Shown: positions 47,316 through 58,147 of the stretch, one piece after another | Layout of the letters: each line of letters starts with the position of its first letter | Numbering within the stretch: the first letter of the stretch is position 1 | Source of the DNA: Coriolopsis trogii | Lineage: Eukaryota > Basidiomycota > Agaricomycetes > Polyporales > Polyporaceae | Direction: 5' to 3' | NCBI GenBank assembly: GCA_020543525.1 | Contig: JAHYIO010000033.1 | Location: 62,001 to 126,000, forward strand | Length of the DNA: 64,000 nt | Program-made: the position numbers and the translations under genes | The notes under the pieces: generated by a model | Told to the model about the DNA's origin: nothing | Database searches by the model: none | The model's input: only the letters and a program-made list of their open reading frames with translations

Positions 47316-48830
47316 CTGGCCTGGATATATCCGGTGAGGCGTATTGATAATGGTTGAGGATGAGGGTTTTGACACAAACATAAACCCGCGCTCGTCTGAC
47401 TTTTCCTGTCGCCACAGAACTTTCCCGACTCGGAGCCACGTATGGTCGCGTGGAAACGATGAGACAGTACACTGAGTTCTCACCGGCATATACATGTCCA
47501 CTCACTGTTTACGACGATCACAACTCTATATCATGCAACAGCCAGGTTCCAACGTGAGCCCGACGCCATCAGGACTATGTTTCATAGCAATCACGTAGGT
47601 CACACGCCTAGTGAGATCCCCGTTCTGCAGCGACCTCGATGCAAAGGTACACACCCGACGCCTGCCCAAGCAGCGCCATACCCTCCCTCAGCGCCTCACG
47701 CTCCAGGCGTATAGCCTCTTTGACAACCTCCTCCTCGGCCACGCTCACACAGCCGTCACCATACCTCAACGTCCCAAGCCCCACGCTGATCCCGACCCGT
47801 CTCAGCACTGGGCACCCCGCGCGTTCGTGCAGCAGCGCCGCCGCGAGGCGCGCACACGCCTCGACGTACCCCGGCAACGGCGCGGTGGACAGGATCGGGC
47901 GGCTCCAGTGCAGGCTGAGCGCCTCGAGCATGGGGAATCGAGAGACGGACTCGGAGGAGGGGTGGCAGGGCTTCTGGATGAGTTCCGAGAGGACGTCGAT
48001 GAACGCGAACAGTCTCCCGGCGCCAGCCTGAGGTGCGGAGACGACGTGTGGACGGAGAGCGCGCACAGGCCCGCACAAGGGCGCAGAAGGTCGTAGAATG
48101 GCCGAATCTCCCGCTCGGGATCTGCTACGACGAGGGAAAAGGTGGAGGTGAGTCCGTCGCACGGCACGCCAGCCAAATCCGAGGTAGGGCAAGAGTTCAC
48201 TCACGTCCCCAAGAAATGCTCAGCTGACAGCGTCGCAGACTGCAGCCTGTTGCGGCGAATGCTCTGGCCCACGACGCCAGTTTGGCGATGTCGCCTCCGG
48301 GTGTGTCAATCTGCAGAACGTCCCACCGCAGCGCCACCTCTTGCAAGGATGCGTGCATGCCTGCATCGATGAGGGCCTCTGCGATCTCGGCGGCAGACGC
48401 TGCATTCAGTGTGCCCCTAGTGATTTCAAGACGTTGGAGGGCGGTTGAACGGGGACGCAGATGGGGTGAGTTCATTCCCAAAGTATCCGCGACGGGCGCG
48501 ACGCGCGACGACAGGACACATTTCGGCCGGTCGAGGATGAGGGTCTCCACAGACAGCTTGCGGCAGAGAGCGAACAGGCGGTCGAACGTGCGAAAGGTCA
48601 TGCGCCGGAACGTGAGGACACGGATTCCCTTGAGGAAGCGGTCCCAGATGTCAACGGTGTCCCAGTCGGGTGATACGCCCGCCCGACGAGGCCATTCTAG
48701 GGTCACAGACCGAATGTATAGCGAGATTGTGGGATTGCGGTCGATGATGTCGAGGAACTGTGATTGCCTTCCCGGCTGTTCTGCGGAAGCATGAGGCGAG
48801 AGGACAGGGAGCGTGATGTCCGACCACAAG
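47316..48830. repeat. Segmental duplication, unit 2
   Basis: Partner of 43735-45715, direct orientation, centre-to-centre distance about 3.4 kb. It lacks the MITE-like block and keeps the F-box 5' end that unit 1 has lost. Confidence 0.85.
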
Positions 48831-48952
48831 AGAGACAGGGAGATCGGGAGCAAGCCGCGACAAAGAAGTGAGCAGCTCGCAAGGCTAGCAAAGTCATCAT
48901 GGAGGAAGCTGATAGTGTGTTCGATGAGTTCGACGGGGAGTAGCACGGGCAT
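47608..48952 (-). pseudogene. F-box protein, copy B, frameshifted
   Basis: ATG at 48952 opens PVLLPVELIEHTISFLHDDF, then ASCSLLCRGLLPISLSLLWS, a good F-box. A leucine-rich helical region with WDTVDIWDRFLKGIRVLTFR follows. Exon 1 ends at the GTGAGT near 48204 and exon 2 starts DPEREIRPFYDLLRPCAGLC near 48120. At 48040-48050 the gene lacks 16 bases present in copy A between GGAGACGAC and the GAGCGCGCGCA block. Reading therefore shifts and the conserved FIDVLSELIQKPCH and following sequence is left in another frame. The shifted frame closes at 47802 instead of 47608. The F-box half may still be made. Adaptor function in an SCF ubiquitin ligase is the family role. Confidence 0.78.
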
Positions 48953-51900
48953 GATGCGCTCTGGGAGTGCTAGTGATGTGGCGAACGAAGGTCAAGAGTT
49001 GACTTGCTGAAGCTGGAGCTTTTCGTTGCGTGGGCCATGATGCGCTGAGCGCTCCAGCCAAATTGAAGCCACGCTTCAGCAGCACAGTTCCCTACCACGG
49101 CAGTCACCGCAGCAGTCAGTCAATCAATTATCATCAATCGTTACAGCAACACTGTGTGGTGATGACCTTACCGACCAACCCCATGGCACAGCATACGCTG
49201 AGCATATGGGGTCCCTCGCATCTCCCCGGTGAAGCGTAAGGAGGTGCACATAGCACTGCATACAGTCGCGGCGCGGCGGTCGGTCTGTGGTCTGTGATAG
49301 AAGCAGACACATAAGCTGCTACCGTCCCATCCGTCGGCCGCTCCTACAAATACGGACTGATGGTTGTGAGGATTGTGCGATGCACATGCCACGAGGCTAC
49401 GCCCGTCGTCCACAGAACAAGCAGTGCCGGCATGAGGCACAGAAGAGAGCGGCCTGGACTTTCATTTTTCTCGTGTACGTGGTTTTGAGGGGTCGGTTCA
49501 AGGGTGGCCGAGCTGTGCACGGTCAATAGCTTGACTGGCAAGAAGCGGCTCTGATTGGCCCACCTCCGGGTGGTCTGACCGTCGCGCGCGAATGTGTGGA
49601 AGAGAAACCGCGGTCCAGACCACGGACCACAAACGGAGGTGAAGGGCGATGTGGGCGAGCGCTGCGGCAGGAAACCATGAGGCGGGGATGCTGCTCGTGT
49701 GCTGCGTGGGGGACGTGTGACGGGGATAGTCGATGGGTGTGGCAGCGGCGGAGAGCTAAAATCCTGATGGTGTGTTCTTTCTTTCGACAGCCGGGGTCCA
49801 CGGATCGTGCGTCTACGTACGATATGTAGAGCACGCGTGCCGGCGGCTCGCCTCTATCGTCCTTCACCTCGAGAGTTTCTCGGGCGTGACGGGTGTGGGT
49901 CCGCATGAATACGAGGAAGTGAAGGCTGGGCCGTAGGCTGAGAAAATCGATGTGAACGGATACGCCGAGGCGTACGTTCCCTTCCTCGCCCGGCATCAGC
50001 TCAAGACGTTGTTTGGCACCTGGGCGTTAGGGCGGGGCGTACAGTCGATGGTGACGAGATTCGCGGGAACGTATGTACTCACTCGTGTCAGTCCGGGGCG
50101 CTATTGGAATGCGAGCGCTCGTAGCGCCAATCCGTCAGGGAACACTGCTGCTGGTGATCCGACAATCGAACCCACCCTGCCAGTGGTGAAGGTGAAAAAT
50201 GGATGCAGGTGCAGCTGGGTGGAACGGCGGAACCTAGGATGCGGCTCTACGTCATGCGGACCTGCAGTCAACATTGCTCGCGTCGTCGATGACGCAGAAA
50301 GGAGCGGTCTAACAGCAGTTCAACAGAGAGACGTACGGTAGCCTACACGCTTACTCCGCTAGCACCCGTGCGCATTGGATCTGCTGTTCTTCTGATCAAT
50401 CAGCACTCTCACCAGTCCAAACGCAGAGTCGTAAACATAGTACCTTAGAGACACCAAGAGGTCGACCCGTCGCTCTGCCATCTCCTCATGTTTTCCGTGA
50501 GAAAGACGCCTTGACAAAAGCCGACAGGTGCGGGCGCTGCGCGATCCTGAACAGAGACTAAAAGCTGATCCGAATAGTATTCGGAGGGTCCGGTGTGGGT
50601 AGAGTGCGGAAGGCTGAGTATATGCATGTCGGTGAGTCGGCTTCGGAAGCGACACGAGGAATATTTACCTGGAGAGGCTTGACGAAAGATCCGGCGTGTC
50701 TCGAGAAGAGCGTCGGTAGTATTGCAGCGAGAAGTCGACGGTGCCGGGTAGCGCATTCGCGAATGGTCCATATGGTCGCGCACAACGCACGCAGTGCGTT
50801 TCTCCATGTCATCGCTCGCGCGAGTCGGAGTACGAGGGCAGGAAGCAGTAATGTCTCGCGCTCACTGTCATCAGCCCATGACATATTTGTCTGCTCACCG
50901 TGAATGGTGGCCCTCCGCCGTGCCGTACACATGCCCAAGGTGCGTACCCTGAGCCTGGGATCCCGACAAGCGTCCTCGACACGTTGTGTTTCGACTCGAA
51001 GGGTTCACGTATACAGACTGCGCGGTCGTCAAGACGAAGACCTTGAGGTGGTGAGGTGGCAGCACGAGATCATCGTTCGACAAGCATGCGAGAGATGTGG
51101 GCAGGGCGCGGAGGTGGACGTTGCAGGCAAAAGTCGTGATGCCTCGAGGAGGACGCACGCTTGGGGCCTGCACGCGAACCGGCGACGGTGGCCGCCGTCG
51201 CGTCGCGTCGGGTGCCGAGGCCCGACGCTCCGAACACCTCTCCTCGGTCCCTGAAGCTGAAGCTGGTGGCGCGGACGACCGACCGTGTTCCTGCTGCGAA
51301 CGCTGCGCGCTGGGGCCTTGCTCCGAGAAAATTGAGCCCCTCGATGTCACGCACCACGTCCACCCGCACCGGTCCTCCGAAAAGCGGGCAGGGCGGGCAT
51401 GTGTTGGCCGGCCGAGTGGCGCGTTCGTGGCCGCCGGGACGGGCGGGTGGCGCTCGTCGGGTGGCGTCACCCAGCCCGATATCATGACAGGTCAATTTGA
51501 CTTCCAGGACCTGTCGCGTTACCCAGATGCCTGGATCTCAAAATTGGGCTTCGATCGTGTTTGGTCCGGGCTGGTAGCAGATACCTGCTTGTTCAGGACA
51601 GGACCCGACGCTCTGGAACTGTGCAGTTGTGGAGCCGGCGGCTGCGGAAGCGCGCATTTATGCCGACGCTTCGTTCGTAGTCGAGCGCATCTCTGAGTCG
51701 TTGGATACCTTGAGACCTTGTGGTCGAGAAGCAGCTGAACAAAAGCGTGAGTGGCACGGTGACGTGAAGCAAGCTGTGGCGACGGGCAGGAAGTTGGCGT
51801 GCTTTTTGTTGCCTGAGAACCTGTGGTCCCGAAGACCGACATTCTTCCATTTTTGGCCGTCATGCGACTGCAATTGGTAGGTGTTGTTTGACTCGTGAAT

Positions 51901-52980
51901 AACTCATCAAATGGCTCAGCTTGATTGCACCTGTAGTCTATATTCCTGAGAGCGTGAGGGAATATATCATGGCTTGCTCCGGTAGACCAAGATCCGGTGC
52001 AATCTAGGTCGTGCACGGAATAGACGTGGTGCATCATGCACCGAACGCACTGTTGTTAGCCAAAGAGGCGCAACGGCGGCAGTACGGCGGGAAAACCGGC
52101 CCCTTTGTGGAGACGAACATACCAGTGGCGCTGCGTAGCTTCCCCACGGGCGTGCTACGGTCACATGCATGCAGACATGCTCTCGACGCGCAAGGATCAT
52201 CCTAGACGATCGCAGCTTGGTCAGATGTGTGCGCAGACGCGGAACAGACATGGAAGACAAAAAGGGCGCGTACCTGCCATGGACGCTACTGTCAGCAGTG
52301 TCATTGCGCGGGAAGCAGTGGCACAGCGCTACACCGTCCGGTGCTGTACCATCGTCGGAGGCGCGTGTGCACGTCTGCTGAGATGTTGTCGCGGCTCGCT
52401 GATGGTAAGGGTCAAGCTGATGCAGACAAGTGGTTGAACAGGAGTGATAGCGTACTTTGGAGGAACAGCTGCGCGCGATATGTCGGTCTAGATGAAGTCA
52501 TCTCCAGTCGACTCATCATAAAGAGGAGCGCGGGTGGAGTCTGCAGATCCAGGGCGCAGGCTGCAGGGACGACGGGAGGAAGAGCGTACCGGCGCGGGGA
52601 GGCGCAGCCCGAGAAAGGGTAGATACACATGATTGTGGCACGGATAGCGACAGGGAGCGCCATGCCTGCAGGACCGCAGAGCTCTTCGCCGAAGCCTGAC
52701 AGCGCGATAGATTGCAGATGACAGAGTCGCTCGCCACTCCAGCTCGCGGGGTTCACGACGCACACGAACGGGGAGAAGACAGCTGGCCAAGCAGTCGAGA
52801 ACGACCGGGCGGGGATCGACTCACCTCGGGTTCCCCCAGACGAGACCCGAATTGGGCTCCGGGGTGTGTGTGAAGGGTGACGCGGTGTGAAGGGACCGAG
52901 GGGGCGCCAGGACAACCCGATCTCAATCTCCGGACGCTAAGCGGCCACGTTTCCGACTGTCGTTCGAAAAACAAGACGCG
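48953..52980. other. GC-rich 4-kb region without a recognised gene
   Basis: Several open frames of 100-200 codons overlap on opposite strands (49523-49996 minus, 50895-51485 minus, 51070-51495 minus, 51097-51696 plus). They are rich in Arg, Pro, Ser and Ala as expected from GC-rich noncoding DNA, with no motif, signal peptide or splice logic. It may be long regulatory sequence of the gene at 53109, a noncoding RNA locus or decayed genes. Confidence 0.4.
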
Positions 52981-52989
52981 TGCCCGACG

Positions 52990-52999
52990 AATATAATAA
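52990..52999 (+). promoter_or_regulatory. TATA box of the disordered-protein gene
   Basis: GAATATAATAAAC lies about 115 bases before the ATG at 53109, followed by a CT-rich leader. The open frame reaches back to 52980 but has only GTG there, so 53109 is the better start. Confidence 0.55.
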
Positions 53000-53108
53000 A
53001 CCCTCGCGCCTTGTCTCTCCTCCGTTCCCCGCCCCGTCGTCCGACGCCCTTGTCCCCTTCGACGTCGTCGGCGACTCTCATCTACCCCCTCTCTCCTCCG
53101 TAGACGAC

Positions 53109-54332
53109 ATGTTTGCTCAGTATTCCCCCCTATTCACGTCTGGCCTGCTCTCCGAGAGCAACACCCCATCGTCCTCCAAGCGCCCCTCGCTCGAGTTGCG
53201 CCCCAAGGTGCCCCGCGAAAGCCTCCCTGTCGATGCTGACATCGACAGCATTTACGAGGCCAGCACCTCCGAGGATGACGCCATCTTCCTCACTCTCATG
53301 CCCCGGCGACGACGCGAAGCGGGTAATTCCTTCCTCTCCCTCGACCTCGCCGAGAGCCACTCTATGCGCTCCATGAGCCTCAGAAGGAAAGACACTGTTA
53401 CCAGTCGCGCAACAACTCACTTTGGGAGATCTGTTCCGACCTCGCCCACCGCTCTGGCCCCAATGTCGTGCGTCGTCCATGTTGTTCACTATCAAAAGCT
53501 TGCTCACCCCATTAGCAGTCCACCCATGCCCTACGTCTCATTTGCTCAGCTCGGTGCTCCTGCCCATCCCCGCAAAAGCCTTGTGCGCCACTCATCCCGC
53601 GAGGGTCTTCCAGGCGCGAAGCCTATCCCCTCCTCTCAGCTCCCCGCTGTGCCCTTTCGTCGACCTCGTCCAAGTGATCTATCCCTAACATGGTCGTCTC
53701 TGGCCAGTGGTGGTTCATCGTCGGGTCATCGATCGGTTCACTCCGAGCCGTCCGTTGTGTCGCCCATCTCTCCCCTCTTATCACCTGAGGAACATTCCTA
53801 CTTGGCGTTCTCCCCGCCGACGTCCCCTCCTCCTACGAGCTCCTTCGTCAACTTTGAAGAGGGACCTCAGTCTGCGCCTGCAGCCTCGCTTCTCCATACC
53901 CGTCCTTCGATGCGGTCGACTGTTTCCTTCAGGACCCGTCAGGTGAACCGATCTGCCGCCCTGGCTGCTCTGGAAGGACGAGGCGGACGTCGCCAACGCC
54001 CGCGCTCGCGTCCGAACAACTTCATGAGCATGAGCGATGACGAGGATGACAATGACATGGACGACGTTTATGTCTGTCCTACGTCTCCGCCATCACCACC
54101 GTCGGTACCCGTCCAACCCGCTCTGCTTGAAGTGCTCCAAGAAGAAGAGGACGTCGTTGTTCCCCCATTCGCTACTCCGCTTAAGCGTTTGTCGTCGACT
54201 CCAAGCTCGCGTAAAGGCAGAAGTCGTCGGGGTACCTTGGAGAGCTTGCTCTCTCCGCTTACCAACTTCATCGATTTCCGAGACGAGGATGGCTCCTCAC
54301 GTAGCTGGCGCAGCTTCGTCGAGATATCATGA
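53109..54332 (+). CDS. Ser/Pro-rich disordered protein, unknown function
   Basis: Not recognised. From ATG 53109 the product is about 390 residues (MFAQYSPLFTSGLLSESNTP onward), dominated by Ser, Pro and Arg, with an acidic patch MSMSDDEDDNDMDDVYV (near 54040) and a conserved-looking end TLESLLSPLTNFIDFRDEDG. Many SP and RxxS sites suggest phosphoregulation, by composition only. A 51-base stretch at 53467-53517 has a donor GTGCGT and acceptor TAGCAG with a CTCAC branch-like site. It contains no stop and keeps frame, so it is probably an intron even though the frame reads through. The single-frame design and promoter spacing make expression likely. Confidence 0.78.
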   Translation: MFAQYSPLFTSGLLSESNTPSSSKRPSLELRPKVPRESLPVDADIDSIYEASTSEDDAIFLTLMPRRRREAGNSFLSLDLAESHSMRSMSLRRKDTVTSRATTHFGRSVPTSPTALAPMSCVVHVVHYQKLAHPISSPPMPYVSFAQLGAPAHPRKSLVRHSSREGLPGAKPIPSSQLPAVPFRRPRPSDLSLTWSSLASGGSSSGHRSVHSEPSVVSPISPLLSPEEHSYLAFSPPTSPPPTSSFVNFEEGPQSAPAASLLHTRPSMRSTVSFRTRQVNRSAALAALEGRGGRRQRPRSRPNNFMSMSDDEDDNDMDDVYVCPTSPPSPPSVPVQPALLEVLQEEEDVVVPPFATPLKRLSSTPSSRKGRSRRGTLESLLSPLTNFIDFRDEDGSSRSWRSFVEIS

Positions 54333-55819
54333 ACGACGTTCTCTCCTTTGCTTCTCCCTCCCGGCATGTCACGACCCTTTGCAACCCCGGCCGCTCCCAT
54401 GCTCTATGCGTTATGCCTGCCTATGCATATCTCATACGTACATTCGTGCGGAACGGGTTTGCGCGCGTCTCTCATTCCACGGTGTTGATTCACCCGAACA
54501 TGCTGTCCCCCGGGGTTTCTCTGGGTAATCTATGCGACTACATCCCTGCTTGTAGAACTCTACCTCTTTCCCGACTAATACGCTCTCTCTCCGTAATTTA
54601 TCTCTTGTACATCACCGATCCCGAGTTTTGTCTATCCTTTTTGACGCATTTGCAAAGTGCATTCACCACCATCGCAATTACCGATCTACGCACTTCCGTT
54701 CTAATCTCTTCTCTTCATTGTACTGTGTACCATCGTTTCAACATCTTCTATTCCCATCACTCTCTGTCTTGTCCCATCATCATTGTCTCGGACTGTCCAT
54801 GTGAAGTCGCCCACTCATCGTCGCACCGCTCTCCCCATCATCCATGGACTCAAAGCCTGACCGAGCTAATTATTGTCGCTACACGTACTGTATACAACAT
54901 CTCTCGCTCGTCGTTGTATGTACACTGTACGTACCCCGCTGTCCCCCACGAATGCCATGTTCTCACCATCTGTCGCGCGTGCACGCTGGAGTATGGTCGC
55001 GGTGCGAAACCGGTGCGTACTGCTTCCCGCTGATATCAACTGATGCGTCCGATCCCCAGATGTGCGAGTGTACTGTGGACAGCTGTGGACGTGTGGACAG
55101 CGTTGAGCTGATCCCATATCGCGGGAAGACATGGCGGTATGTCTAGTTACCGTTGCCGATGTGTGGATATGGACAAGGACAGCTCGGGCGGTTTGTGATG
55201 GTTGATGGTGAGCGATTTGTTTGAGGTGTCGAACGATATTTTCTCACTTAATATGTGTATGCAGATTCGTTCGCATGCCGCTCGAGCGATGCCCGTCAAG
55301 GCGTCAACATGTGAACGCACTTGTCAATGTCCGTCTGCGCGGGACAGCTCGCGCGGCCGCCGTGACATTCATATGTCGAGACGGCGAAGTTGCTTTAGAT
55401 GACATGCGAGAGCGTGGTCTCCTCGTGCCATGAACGTGCGATGTTGGATCATGTCGGCGATGCCTTCTGCTATGACCGTTTTGTTGTGCTCACGATACGA
55501 TAGGCTCGGTGTGGTGATCTCCGGAGAAGCTCGGCCACGCCTGTTGTTAGTACCCACCCTCGAGCGAGCGTGTTGCGAGCGGAAGACGCACCGCCTGAAT
55601 TTACTGTCAAGCTTCAGAGGCTTCTCTGGGGGTAGAGAGAGGTATCATCGTCGACTGGCCGCGGTGTCACATTGGAAGCCGTGAGTATCTGCCGACTCGC
55701 GCTCTTCTTGAAGCTTAGCATCACTATGGCCCCCGTTGTAGCCGTTGCTGTGCGGTCTGCATCAACAACTCACCGGCATCGCTTTCCGCAGACAAGCCAT
55801 ACTCATACATGTCGTGTGC
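54333..55819. other. 3' region and intergenic stretch
   Basis: CT-rich sequence after the stop, probably 3' untranslated, then mixed sequence. Open frames such as 54329-55033 plus continue without any protein feature. No gene supported. Confidence 0.4.
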
Positions 55820-57206
55820 ATGATCATGATGAATGGGACGACGACTGGCAATATGACACTCAAACTGCCACCAGAGCTCATCGAGCACACGATTGGGTTC
55901 CTCTCCGGCGATCTACCGAGTCTCGCGAGCTGTTCGCTGCTTTGTCACGGCTTACTCGAGGTTTCCCGACCCCTGCTATGGAGCGACATCACACTGCCCG
56001 TCCTTGCGCGTACGGCCGATGCCTCTCAGTCGCAGCCCTTCAAACAACTACGCTTCCTCGAAATCGTTCAGGACAGCCCCCTTATAGCGCAATACGTCAA
56101 CCACCTCATTATTGAATGGCCCTTGCCGTCGGGCGCAGTGCCAGAATGGGACACGCTCGACATCTGGGAGAAACTCCCCAACCTGCGCGCGCTCACGCTC
56201 CGTCGCGTGAACGTCCGCAACTTCGACGCTGTACTAGTTCACTGCCGCCGGTTTGGCCTCGAGACGCTCGTGTTCCAGGAAGCGACGTGCATGTGGTCGT
56301 GGGTCCCATCCCAGCCCGTGCCAGCGCCCCGCTCTCCCGTTCGGTCTACAACAGGGCGTCATCCTGCGTTAAAGTCCCTCAAGATCCTCGGCGGGTCGTG
56401 GACGACGGCGCCCGTGGCTATGCTTGCGGATGCGCTGGTTGGACAAGGCATGGACGCGTCCTTGCGGAAGTTGGTCCTGTGTTGGACCGTCCATAACGAG
56501 ACGATGAACTTCGATGGCGACATGTTCGCTTCTTGGGAGAGGCTGTTTGTCGCGGCCAGAGACCGCCTCACGCGCTGCGAGCTCAACATCCCTCAAGGAG
56601 GTGTGTATGATACGCCTTTCGGACGTGTGCGGATGCTGACAGTAGCGTGTGCGCGCATTCATCGTCGCTTTAGGTGCCGACTCTGATTGGAAGCTGCACC
56701 GCACGTTCGACTTCCTGAGGCCCTGTTCCGCCCTCCGCTCGCTCACCATCCACGGTGACGTCCCGGAGGTCAGACCCGGTAGCCAACCCTTCCTCTTCCT
56801 GCATGCTCTCGCGGATTCGATAGGAAGCGCCCCGAGTCCGCCTCAGTTCCCGTTCCTCGAGGAGTTGCGCGTAACATGGACATGTTCCGTATTCCGAGAG
56901 GTGGTGCTCTCAGAGGGCAGCGAGGACATCACCACCTTCGAGGCACTCGCGGATGCCTTGGTGGGCGAACAGCAGACGAGGCACCCGTTGCTGCGCCGAG
57001 TGTCCCTTCGCGCGCTCCTCATTTCGCGCAGGTTCGGGGCGGGCTGGAGGGTCGTCAGGCCGGCGGCGGCTGCGGTGCAGGAAGCTCTGCGCTTGAACGA
57101 GCAGTTGCTCCGGAGTGGCATGGCTCGAGTGACGAATACGTCTAGGATCCGGCTGACTATCGACGTGGCCTGCGCTGCGAACCTCCTTGCTGAAGAAGGT
57201 CGGTGA
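55820..57206 (+). CDS. F-box protein, copy C, intact
   Basis: The intact relative of the two broken loci at 43-49 kb. Three in-frame ATGs (55820, 55829, 55853) precede the F-box LKLPPELIEHTIGFLSGDLP, then LASCSLLCHGLLEVSRPLLW. Exon 1 (to 56600) continues with WDTLDIWEKLPNLRALTLRR and other leucine-rich strands. The intron 56601-56673 has clean GTGTGT..TTTAG ends and exon 2 (56674-57206) begins ADSDWKLHRTFDFLRPCSAL. Conserved points with copies A and B include the W-D-T-x-D-I-W motif and D-L/F-L-R-P-C at the start of exon 2. The likely role is substrate recognition in an SCF ubiquitin ligase. This subfamily is expanded in mushrooms, and the targets are unknown. Confidence 0.83.
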
Positions 57207-58147
57207 TGTTTAGTTGAGAGGCGCGCTGTATGTTGGCATTATCTCACGTACTTGACAGATCGTCAGCACACTCTGCCTCTCACCTGATTGATAGGGTACT
57301 CATGAACCCCTCCGACTTGGGATACATACTAGATGTCTACTTAATGTAGTGGTAAGTTTTCAGGGGCGGTCCAAGGACGGTCAAGGTTTAGCCCATGGCC
57401 AGCCCAACCCAACCACGTCACTTGCCATTTTAGGATAGTATTGTTAGGCGCCATTGGGCGCTTGGGCTAGCGAGACACGTACGCGTATGCAGTGTATTCA
57501 ATTTCTCTCTTCTACCACATCTTGGTCCAACAGCCTGCTCCTCTGATACTCTAAAAACTGGTTAAAGCAATATTTGAAACTATCACATCGGTCAATTGAG
57601 GGCTGTGCGTCACCACGCGACTTTCAGTGGCCGCCACTGCCGCGAAAACGGGTCCCCTGGATCTCCGCAACTTCTCGTCAAACGGCGTACAGTACATTCG
57701 CCATTTATCTGCAACCAGAGTCCGAAATATTTGCTGAATACTCCGGCACAGGCGTAAAAATACCTCAACGGACTTCCATCTTCCGCCTTCCGCGCAGAAG
57801 GATATCCCATGATCTATGTCGACACTTCCCCGCGCGATGATGTCGGCATGCACAAGGGACATGTGCAAATATTCATTGCGCCAATGGCTTCTCATTCATA
57901 CAGGAACGGCTTCCTACGGTGGGAATGACGCCCACCTGATCGTCGCTGCGAAGCCTCCTCGCCGCTGAACGGTCAACGTGGTGAACTTCCATTATACAAG
58001 TGAAAATGACTCAGCCATTCTGCATTCAGTGCGCGGCTCGACGCTGATCTCCGTTTCTCTGCGTGAAGTGCGGTATTCTCAAGTTGCATAAAGGGTCTCA
58101 ATTCGGAGCCTCACGATGTGGACGTCGTGACACCGCGCTGCACGAAA
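57207..58147. other. Intergenic region before carboxylesterase copy 3
   Basis: No gene supported. Short frames on both strands at 57551-57895 overlap. No TATA in a convincing place before 58148. Confidence 0.45.

Noticed and set aside
50895..51696. Overlapping frames of 108-199 codons on both strands
   Set aside because: Arg/Pro/Ser/Ala-rich composition matches random GC-rich DNA; frames contradict each other and lack splice or start support.
52980..53108. Upstream start of the disordered protein at 52980
   Set aside because: The codon is GTG and the segment contains the TATA box and leader; ATG at 53109 is the likely start.
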